Part shown: one piece after another, positions 44,779 to 54,334 of the stretch | How positions within the stretch are numbered: position 1 is the stretch's first letter | How the letters are laid out: each line of letters begins with the position of its first letter | Source of the DNA: Blattamonas nauphoetae | Lineage: Eukaryota > Preaxostyla > Oxymonadida | NCBI GenBank assembly: GCA_033064195.1 | Contig: JARBJD010000152.1 | Span: forward strand, 1-64,000 | Direction: 5' to 3' | DNA: 64,000 bases | Notes under the pieces: generated by a model | The model's input: only the letters and a program-made list of their open reading frames with translations | Databases searched by the model: none | Told to the model about the DNA's origin: nothing | Translations under genes and position numbers: made by a program

Positions 44779-47220
44779 CAGTCTGAATAGTTCAAAGTCG
44801 AACAAAAATAATTCAAAGTCGAAATGAAATAATTCAAAGTCGAAGTTAATAATTCAAAGTCGAAGTTAATAATTCAAAGTCGAAGTGAAATAATTCAAAG
44901 TCGAAGTGAAATAATTCAAAGTCGAAGTGAAATAATTCAAAGTCGAAAAACAGTTTTTTTTTCCTTTAGCCTCTGAAAGCAGCACATAATTCCATCAATT
45001 TCTACTGTGACCTTTTTGTACCCATGTCCGTTGGTGATCAGCCTGCAGTTAAAATGATCATCCACTTCACTTTTCCGGCACTTCGTTTTCTCTCTTTTTC
45101 AACCATTTTTATGGAAAATAGAACAAACGAAAGTTATTGGGAACTCAACCGAAAGGATATACTTGGGAGGTGCAAAGAAAAGTTTGGGAAAGACCTGGGC
45201 GGACGAGCGTACAATCTTCTTTCTCGGAAACGGCCGTCAACACGTTCTGACTGTTTGCTGTTCGCCTTCGACAACTGGCCACAGTATTATCTGGGCAAAG
45301 TGTTCATAGCTGACGTAGCTTGGGTATTCCGTTCAACACGTCAATTCCTTTGGCATCTCCAGGCACAAAGAAACAAGCGAAGATTGGGGTTGATGCCAAC
45401 TGACCGAAAGCTGACTGATGAACAAGAAAAAGAGCTCGTACATGAAATTTGTGCCCTTGCGAACTGTCACAAACCAATCGGCAGGGTGGGTATAGTCAAG
45501 ATGGTCAAGTCAAAATTCCGCATGGTTGTGACCCAGGGATGGGTTTGCCGTTTCCTAAACAGGCATAAAAAGACGTTAAAACGAACAGTCGCAAAACCAA
45601 TGGAAAGTTCAAGATCTCGCCTACAGAAAAAAATGATACGAAAATACAAAGCACGCCTTCAACAGTCTGTGGTCGGCGTCCATCCACGCCTTCTGTTTAA
45701 TTGTGATGAAAGCCTCCTGAGAAAGGCACCATCGGTTGGAACAAAAAAAGTTGTCGTGAACAAAGAAACTGCAAACCCAAAGTTTAAGGATAGTTCCAGC
45801 AAAAAGGTGACTGGAATGCTTGCTTGTATTCCGTTTCAAGGCAAGCCTGTCAAACCACTGATAGTAGTCAAGGCGGAGAAACTAGATCCAAAAGTCCTCC
45901 CCGAAGTCAAAAAAGGCAATATTGATGCGAATGTCAACGTTAGTTCCAGTGGACTGATTCAAGCCGATCAATATCATCGTTGGATCAATGATCATTTCAT
46001 TCCTCATGTTCGATCTGTTCGGATTCAACAAGGTTTGCTGGAGAATACAGCTGTCCTGCTCGCAGATAACCTAGAAATCCATAAAACAAGCGACATTAAG
46101 ACAAACCTCGCGGTCAATAACATCATTCTCTTTACGTTCACGCCTGCGTCCTCTCATTTGACGCAGCCGTGCGATCAGCTGACATTCACTGCTCTAAAAC
46201 AGATGGAAAGAAAAGACAGTGAGATACACAATGCGACCACACAAACACACCGATTTAGGGAAGCAGCTCTCACAGGAACCAGTTGAACCGATGAGAAGAA
46301 GAATCGGTTGGCTTTCCAGGACGCTGGATTCCGAATCAAAGAGAAAAGAGGCAAACAGACCGTAGAATTGAACGATGCAACGTTTAATGATATGGAATCA
46401 CATTGCATTCCGGACGAAGAGGACACAAGGAAGGAGAAAGAGGAAACTGATCAAAGCCCCATTTTTGGTTTCGTAAATCGGGCACAGTTTCCCGCACGCT
46501 GGACCCCCCAATACAAGCTGTAACCATTCACACTTTCCAATGATAATTTCTCACGACAGAACATATTTTTGATCATTTCTGCGGTTTTCGGGAAAATATT
46601 CGGAGAAAATGGCTCTTAAAAAGTCAAGGGAGTGATCATCTTGTCATATGGATGATCACTCACGGATGTGTTTAATCGGGTGAATACGTTTTTCAGGATT
46701 TAAAACAATCCATTCATCCTTTCTGAAGTGATTTTGAGCTTTTTCGATGATTACAAACTTTTCATTGGTCTGAGAAAAAACAGCCTGTGATACACAAATT
46801 GTTGTAGTATTGGACTGATGTTTGAGAGGCGTGAAGGAGTCATCGGTGGGACTGTCTATGGAAACTTTTGGCCTCGTTCAACTTGTGCTGGATCTGGTTT
46901 GTTGGTTTTTCTGGGCTTAGACGAAGAATTACTGTGAAATGAGCTCTAAAATGTGAACTCTGGCTGAGAAAGTGTTGAATGGTGTCGGATAATACGTGAC
47001 AAGCCAGTACCGTGATCATTGATTCTGTTTTTGTGAGCATGAAAGAGTTGTGTGTGAGGTTCACAAGAACAAGTTTGTCCAAAAATTTGGTCCTTCGACT
47101 TTTTTGTATTTCATTTCGACTTTGAATTATTAACTTCGACTTTGAATTATTTCATTTCGACTTTGAATTCTTAACTTCGACTTTGAACTATTTTTGTTCG
47201 ACTTTGAACTATTCAGACTG
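44779..47220. mobile_element. 2,442-bp pogo-type DNA transposon with tandem-motif ends
   Basis: The element is flanked by TA (44,777-44,778 and 47,221-47,222) and starts CAGTCTGAATAGTTC, with the reverse complement at its right end. Each end carries an array of AATTCAAAGTCGAA-type units: about nine at the left (44,790-44,946) and about six at the right (47,091-47,210). Between them lies one transposase gene. TA duplication and CAGT-type ends fit the pogo branch of the Tc1/mariner superfamily. The repeated units are probably transposase-binding sites (inference). It is the apparent parent of the MITEs at 28,269 and 43,687. Confidence 0.88.
45111..46523 (+). pseudogene. pogo-type DDE transposase, one in-frame stop
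   Basis: From the ATG at 45,111 (an in-frame ATG also lies at 45,024) the protein has an N-terminal helical region, a CENP-B/pogo-like helix-turn-helix part (around K-L-T-D-E-Q-E-K-E-L and T-Q-G-W-V-C-R-F-L), and the DDE_1 catalytic core. The core shows L-L-F-N-C-D-E-S (first D), V-L-L-A-D-N-L-E-I-H-K (second D) and L-T-Q-P-C-D-Q-L (third D). A TGA at 46,284-46,286 interrupts the frame; the same frame continues to 46,523 with an acidic tail ending F-P-A-R-W-T-P-Q-Y-K-L. The enzyme would cut and paste the element at TA sites. TGA is a true stop in this genome, so the copy is probably recently dead or makes a protein without its last ~78 residues. Confidence 0.8.
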
Positions 47221-47230
47221 TAGTTATTTA

Positions 47231-47825
47231 TAGTGGCGTCACCAATCGGTGTCCTGTCATCAATCGGTGCTTTTTTCTGGACTTATCACTTTTGGTCAAA
47301 CTAAGGAAAAAATAAAATTGTTGAATTATTCTCCGGCTCGATCCCGAGAAAACCTCAAAATACCTATAACGTTACGAATGTACACATTTTTCTAAACTTT
47401 TTTCCCTCATTTCTCCACAACTAGCCATCCGTTTTGAATCAAATAAAAGGCATTGTGATCATAAAGATCTCGACAAAAGCTGCTCAAAAAATAAACTGTT
47501 TTTTCTAAGAATTTGTTGTCGAGAAAAAAATGGGGTTTTTTCCATTTTCCCAAATATCCAGAATTTTTTCTCCAAATTTTTTTCAAAATGTTCGTTTCCC
47601 CAAAAAAACGTTTCTGTGAAAAATTTCATCAAAATCGGTACATTGGTTGTTGAGATATTGCCAAAACGATTTTTTTCAACGGGCAAAAGGGTGTATTTTG
47701 AGGTTTTCTCGGGATTGCGTGGGAGTAGAATTCAAAAATTTTATTTTTTTCTTAGTTTGACCAAAAGTGAAAAGTCCAGAAAAAAGCACCGATTGGTGAC
47801 AGGACACTGATTGGTGACGCCACTA
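47231..47825. mobile_element. PIF/Harbinger-like MITE with ~100-bp terminal inverted repeats
   Basis: The ends TAGTGGCGTCACCAATC at 47,231 and its reverse complement at 47,825 extend inward for about 100 bp with few mismatches. TTA stands directly outside both ends (47,228-47,230 and 47,826-47,828), the three-base target duplication known for PIF/Harbinger. There is no gene inside. The interior (about 47,400-47,700) is a copy of the AAAGATCTCGACAAAAGCTG repeat seen at 18.6 kb and in the 30-33 kb array, so the family may be larger than this one locus. It landed next to the pogo-type element. Confidence 0.75.
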
Positions 47826-50800
47826 TTATTACAGTACTTTGGTTCTTGAGACAATCAAATGGATTCAATACGCAGAGTTCCGAGAAATGGGAAAGATCGT
47901 CCTGAAAACCTGTCGATACGGCGACGAGCAGTCGGATAGACCGCTATACACCCGACGATACATTTTTAGAAGGTTTTCATCCTCTTTGCTGAGTGACATC
48001 TTGAACGTACTCGATTTAACCCGCAACTCCGGATAAACCCACACCCTTGATCTTCAGCCCAGAATTCGGACATATTCCCAGTTTTATCATTATTTCGCTG
48101 GAATTATGTCACAGTCTGTGCTGGAGAACACTTAATATCAAGAAATGAACAAGAAAGGGTCGTTGATCAAGATCACGACCATAATATTATGAAACCAAAA
48201 TGTGTCATTCGAGTGTCGATGATGGAAGGGCCAATCGGTGCCCAAAGGTAGTGAGGAAGGAGGGAAGGGCAGTGCCGGCAGCGTTGTCTCACCAGCCGTC
48301 GCGCGAGGTCCGAGAGAGCGACGCTAAACTTGTGGTTCTGCTGGGGATCGGATGAGTGCTTTGCGGCGGATGTAGTGCCAGTGGAAGCAGGATTTCGAAG
48401 TTGCTGGCGAGTGGAAGGCGGCGGTGGAGCTCACTTCATACTCAACGATTTGGTGAATGCGAGACTTTTGAACGATTCGATACAACAGTCGGCCTCACTA
48501 TACGGAAGTGATTGAGCGATTGATCACAGAGGAGACGGTGACACTGAGTGGCTGGTGGAGGTGGGCTGTCTCGATGAGCACGATTCGAAGTTGGAGGGAC
48601 ACACCGGCGCCTGCATCTCCGACGGCATCGCCCTTCGACCTGGTTGGGCAGCAGTTCGAGCGGATAGAATCTACTGTGCCGACGGTCCTACTGATAGCTG
48701 GGAATGGAAGCAGACATATTTGCTGTGTTTTAGCCGTCGTCTGAAGTGGAGTCGCTTTCGCACGCTCAGCTCCGGATCCTGCGGGATTTGATTGTGGACA
48801 GTCGGCTCTCCATCCCCACTCGCTCGACCGACACTCCGCCTCATCCGCCAGCTGTCTGACCGTCTTCTGATGCGCAGCTGACTCATTCGGAGCTTCTGAC
48901 ACCGCCCGCCCACCATAACCGGCCGATCCGTCTCGTTTCACTTGGGAACTACAGACAACACCGCTTGTGCGTGTGATGGAGTCGGAAAGTGAGGAGGGGG
49001 GCGTCAGTTGATCCAGGATTCGTTTGCCTTGTACTACAGCGATGTGGAATTGTGAGGGATGGGGAGGAGCCGCGACAGGAGCAGGAACGGCTGGTGGATG
49101 GTGGGAGACGAAGCCGAGCACAGAGAGAGACGAGGAAATGAAGAGAAAGAATAAGAAGAAATGAGAGATGATGAGAGATGAATGAAAAAAGTCAACAGAT
49201 GATCAAGACAGATCTTTAATGACAGTCGAACACACTTTGGCTTCTTTGGCGGATTTCGATCTGTTTTCCGTCGATCAGGTCGAAATTGAAGTTTCCAACT
49301 GTGTGTGTGGGTTGTGAGGTAAATGGAGAGAGGAGAGAAGAATATGTGTCCACAAAAAGAGATCATGAAAAAGAATGAAAGACGACAACGAAAGGTGACG
49401 AGTTGATAAACAATGAACAGCATACGTCTTTTCCATGTTGGTCGGAGTTCAACTGCATCACTTCTAACAATCGCTCATCTGTGTACGATAGCCAGGACTA
49501 ATCATGAGATGTACAAGTACAGTCAAGGTACATATGGACGGGATTGCTCGTCGTCGTCCACAAACCGCCACTTTTCCACTTCTTCCTTGTTTATACGAAT
49601 AGCTGCAGTCTGTCCGAGATTCACGCATGGTGCATTCGTATTGACGATGTATTTTGAAGGAGAGACGCGTAGATGTGCCAATGAGTTTGTTTTAGGAGTG
49701 GTTTACTCGGATGTTCACTCTCACTCTCCTTCGTCGATTGGGAACGTTCGATCGGTTGGATAGAGGCTTCGGTGGGATGTTGCTTGGATGATCTACGTCT
49801 GTGTCAATTTGATTCCATCCTCTTCGAACTGCTCGAGGGAATTCGTTCCTGGCCACAAGTGAGGTGTGTTCTCCAGTTTTCGAGGCGGCTGGTGATGAAA
49901 AGTAGGATCAAATCGTTTCAGACGAATGACTTCGACAAGGAACTCCGATGTGATGTTTGAACGAGAGAGAGTGAGGCGAACATGGATTAGGATTTCCACA
50001 TTCGGTCATCCTTCAGAATGAAATTGCCGCAGGTCCCATTCCCAAAGTATCAACCGACATATGGTGCGGGACGATCAGGAAGTGAATGGAGATAATTTCC
50101 GAGGGCTGGGGAGGGAGAAGGGAGAGAGGTGAAAAAAATGGGAGGATAAGTGCATGGAGTGAGAAATTAGGGAGAGAAAGAGAAGTGAAAGATCACAAGA
50201 ATTGTCGGAAATGATAAAAACACACTCACTGCAGATAAGGTTGTGTGGCTCGCTCTGATTTTGCGTTCATTCACTCCTTGTGTGATTTGGCGAGTGAACG
50301 AAGTGAATTGAGACATGAGGTCCGAAGAATGCACGATGGACGTTGTGATGATCGTGTAATGTTCTGGATGGAAGTTCTGAAGCGAGCTAGTTCATTCATT
50401 TTAAATAGTTGATCAGTCCCAAATTGTGGATGGTTGAAGCGAAGACAACAGAATTTAACGACAATAATGTAGATTATGACTTCAATTTTTGTTCCCTCTT
50501 GATTTCAGAAAGATAAACTCTTAAGGTGACTGTGGTGATATGAAAATGGAGTTGCTGGTTATCCCGAAGTTGCGTGTTTATCCGATGATGTTGATCTCAC
50601 CCATTGAAGAAAAGCCAGGTGACACTGACCGAGCCTTTTGGCTCGGTCACGCCAGTATAGGAGGAACACGATTCTGAGGAGTTTACACCGTTCCACAATT
50701 ACGCTGTAGAAAAATGACCCTGGTTCTATCTGATGGATCAGAGAATAAAAATAGTTCGGTTTGATCAAAATACTTGTTTTCCAATATCCCTGATTCATCG

Positions 50801-51202
50801 TCTCAATTTAAGGATGAGCAACGGACGGACAAAACCTTGTTGTCCTCGGACATCGGACGGAGGCCACGTCCAAGTTAAAAAAGAGGTGCGGTGATTGCTA
50901 TGAGAAGCTGTGAAAACTCATCTATTCTGTCATGATCACATTTCAAATCTATTTCTTGTTCATTATTTGTCTAAAAATCGCGATGAGAAACACTCATAGA
51001 GAATTCGGACAAAATGACCCATTAATTGCTGAAATGTCCAAACGTGTCCGATCATGGACATTCTCTCCTTTTTTGAAAAAACGAAATGAATGAATTGCTT
51101 CACCATCAAGATGTGATCAGATGAAAACGGACAAATTTGTCCTGTCCCGGACTTCGGACGATCTGACCCAAACACATCTCACCCGCTCATTTTTGTCCTG
51201 GT
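47826..51202. other. mostly gene-free; scattered coding-like debris at 48.3-49.1 kb
   Basis: GC-rich, protein-like plus-strand frames at about 48,330-48,515 and 48,555-48,790 (and an overlapping minus frame 48,498-49,121) suggest a broken host gene, but no motif is recognisable. Another plus frame, 49,413-49,763, is equally unassigned. From 49.8 to 51.2 kb I see only AT-rich spacer, the perfect hairpin at 50,626 and repeated GGACAAA/TTTGTCC strings around 50.8-51.2 kb that may be the ends of a decayed element. Confidence 0.4.
50626..50649. other. perfect 10-bp stem, TTTT loop hairpin
   Basis: TGACCGAGCC (50,626-50,635), TTTT, then GGCTCGGTCA (50,640-50,649). A perfect GC-rich stem in AT-rich spacer. 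It has no T tract after it that would make it a bacterial-style terminator. Role unknown. Confidence 0.6.
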
Positions 51203-53767
51203 TTATACCTTTGGTCTTGCTCTTGGTATTTCATCAACGAGGTTCGTTGTTCGTTTCTGTTGTGAGAGAGTGAATATGCAAAGAGACAATTGTGAAATGG
51301 AAATTAAAAACATGAATCGGTTACATTCAAATGGTGGAGCGGGTGATGTCGAGTTCAAGATGAATGACGGACAGTGGGCGGGGATAGTACGGCGGATCGT
51401 CACTGCCACCACCATTTTCTTGTCCATCTCAACGCGATCGGCGTCAGCCATTTCTTGCCCTTCCTCTTTCTTGTTCTGCCGACGACGCCACACAATCACA
51501 ATGATGACGATGATGACGATCAAGAGGGCAACAACTGCAACCACAACAGGAATCGCCCACGACATTGCTTTCTTCGCGTTCTAACTTCGCACTTCCCGAA
51601 CACTCTGCTTCACAACGAATGACTCTGTCACCAAAGATGACCCGAATATAAGACGCCCTTCCCACTCATTCGACGCTTCCAGCGAAATCTCGTCCAACGT
51701 CACATTCAGAACAATCAAAGTGTCAGTGCACGTTTCAACGTGAGCACACGGAATCAGCTGCTCCCCAACAATCCTCACTTTCACAGCATCACCAATCCTC
51801 TTCTGCTCTCCCCACTCGACCTCACATTTAATGTTGGCATCACAAACGGCGACTTCGACTCTTCCTTCCCAATCACCACAGAACACCCATCCGACGAGAT
51901 CCAGCGCAGAGACGCTTGTTTGTTCGCATCCTCGTCTGACACAACATCAATCCGTCCTTCCTTCACACATCGCACGTTTCGTTCGAGTGATGGGAACTTG
52001 TCCAGTCCAGCCCAGTTTGACAGCAGATGCGAGTTTAGCAGTGTCAGTGTCGAGTTCGCCATGAAGAACACTCCCTGATGGATCCGAGACAAGTTGCTCC
52101 CGATCACCACAATCGACTCTCCCGACACTTTCACAAGCCCCGTCTCCCATTCACACACTCCCATTTCGTCCACTGACTCCGAGTTCGATGTGGTTGGAAG
52201 AGGAGAGGCTGTCGACGCGTCGGATGGAACCCAAATCGAACCAGTTTCTCCATTCTGATCCACAACCATTACAATGTCAGCAGGGGAGGATGTGAGAGGT
52301 CGAGAGCGTCACTACGTTCGCCACTGACACTTTCACTGTTTCGATCACAGTCGACTCGACGTGTGATAATGCCTTGTCCAGTGTCCGACACGGAGCACTC
52401 ACTCCTCCACACCCAGCTCCATCCACTCCCGTCTTCCCATCCACAAAAATCTCCATCTGCGCTGGCTTGGACGGTGTCGTGAATGTCTCCGATGTCAGAA
52501 CCAGAAACTCTTCCTGCGAGACGAGAGTGTGGTTGGCGACGGAGTAGTTCCTCCCGAATGCGAGAGTGGACGGCCGACCAACCTCGAACGGCGCCGACTG
52601 ACCATCTTCACTCCCACTCATCTCAACAATCACTTCGAACACAAACGCAGCGTTTGATTCCGCAGACTCCACAATCGACATCCGAAACCGATCGCCGGCT
52701 TCGAAATTCTCTCCCACGACCTTCAACCAGAACGAAGTCGGACTTGGTGTGGCGACGAGGGAGACAGACGTGATGGCAGCTGCGTTTGGAAAGTACACCA
52801 CTCCACGGCTGGCGTTAACATGATCTGCTTCAAAATCGAAACGACAATCAAATGCAACAGTTTCCATGGCATCGGCATAAGAGATGGCTTGTTGAGCTGG
52901 AACAATCGAGAAAGCTTTGGTTGAACTTGACGATGATGCACGGAAATTGTACACCGTTGCATCGATGTTGCTCTTGAGACTTGGCGAGGGCATGATATCA
53001 AGACAGTCCGAGAAGAACCTGAAATTGAATGTCGGCGGAAAGTGGATGCCTTCCAACGTGATGAACGCTTTGTCCGAAGTGCATCACACGCTCAATGCTG
53101 TGACACGAGGTGGTTCTTCCATGATCTCCACAACTCCGGCAAACATGACATCGTCAATGACCCCATGTTCATGCTCCCTCTCGGACGTGGAGAGAAAGGA
53201 TGATGTATGTTCTGGATCAGTCGAAGGACGTCGTACAGAGTATGTGGCGAAGTGATTGATGACATTCCACAGAGTGATGCTGATTGCATCGGAGTCAAGG
53301 TTTGATCTTCAGTGGATCCACAGTGAACGATGTGATGGAGTACTTTCAGAGTTGTGTTGAACTGAAAGGTGCCTGTTTCGTCGTTGAACAACAAGTTGAA
53401 GACCAGACGATGGAGGCGATCGATCTGTTGTTCCAAGATTTCGGTCAGGGTTGGAAAACGTGCACACTATGACAGCCGTGGTGTTTATCAGACGATGAAG
53501 GCCATTCGACCAGCTGCATCCATCTGATTCTACATTGACTGATGTTATGGAAGGAGTGGAGGAGATGAACTCAAACGACGGCGATGACGGCTGGACGAGG
53601 ACTGACAGAAGTGTCAGTCTGCACTCGCCATTCTCATTCACTCGAAGAAAAGCAAATTCAGAATCTGGGTTCGATGAATATTTGAGAAGTGTCAGTTCGG
53701 AGTGATACATTTTCCCGACATGAGATTGAACTCCTTTCACACGCACAGGTTCAACTGGAACATACAA
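51203..53767 (-). pseudogene. oxymonad polymorphic surface-protein-like gene, C-terminal part, broken
   Basis: Minus-strand frames in sequence (53,767-53,309; 53,436-53,092; 53,056-52,277; 52,269-51,781; 51,886-51,581; 51,565-51,203) form one gene-sized track with several frame changes. The content is rich in short beta-strand patterns with S/T/G/V/N. It includes G-A-G-C-G-G-V-S-A-P-C-R-T-L-D-K-A-L, which is typical of beta-helix surface proteins, later D-G-C-S-V-V-I and F-V-M-P-T-L, and near the end W-A-I-P-V-V-V-A-V-V-A-L-L-I, a membrane helix followed by W-R-R-R-Q-N-K-K. This order (beta-helix, P-T-L strand region, helix, basic patch) is that of a large family of oxymonad surface proteins, some of which carry a kinase after the helix. 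No kinase is seen here. The protein would sit in the plasma membrane. Probably a decayed family member. Confidence 0.6.
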
Positions 53768-54334
53768 CTGAATCTTTGGGTTCAGAACGGAAGGCGTTCA
53801 GGCGATCTGAAGCGAATTCACTTCATCTTTCGCTTAAAAGCTGGGTTTGGAAGGTGTTGAATCCTTGTCGACTGGGATGACAAGGTTTGAGGCTGTGTCA
53901 GCATGTAAACAGTCCAATTTAACTGGAGTGTAAATGATCTATCCATCAGATGTGAATGGCTTGATTATGATCGAGATCGCCTTGTGTGCGGTGGTGAGAT
54001 GAAAAAAAGTGAAGCATTGACAATTGAGGAGACCATGATAAAGAAAGACAAAGACTTCACACTTACTTCATGATTTTTGATTCAATTTTCCAGTATAGTC
54101 AATTTTCGTCGAAAAGAGTTGATCGTTCCCATTGTTGAGACTTATGAGGAGTGACCTCCTAATTAGGCGCTGTCCGAGGACGGACAGCGCCTTGCCTTGT
54201 CCGGACAATTGCTCCTCCTTATCTCAATTTTGCTTACGCAAATATTATGACTTTTTAGTCGGTTTTCAAACACAATACTCACATCTGTACAGATCAATAT
54301 TGGCCATAATAATCGAATTTCGTTCAACGGCAAG
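53768..54334. other. intergenic, with one perfect hairpin
   Basis: GGCGCTGTCC (54,166-54,175), a six-base loop, then GGACAGCGCC (54,182-54,191) form a perfect 10-bp stem, set inside a weaker outer palindrome (GAGGAG ... CTCCTC). It lies about 145 bp before the start of the axonemal gene. Nothing else was recognised. Confidence 0.5.

Noticed and set aside
44790-44950. A CRISPR-like array from the regular TTCAAAGTCGAA units
   Set aside because: Spacers are only 3-7 bp and not unique, and the array has a mirrored partner at the other end of a transposon.
46284-46286. TGA as a sense codon in this organism
   Set aside because: The V-ATPase gene ends at TGA exactly where the family ends, and TAA and TAG end the other intact genes; the code is standard.
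49034-49423. A 129-residue minus-strand frame as a membrane protein gene
   Set aside because: Its hydrophobic run comes from A/G-rich simple sequence on the opposite strand; no conserved pattern.
50626-50649. A bacterial-type transcription terminator
   Set aside because: The stem is perfect but no T tract follows, and the surroundings are eukaryotic.
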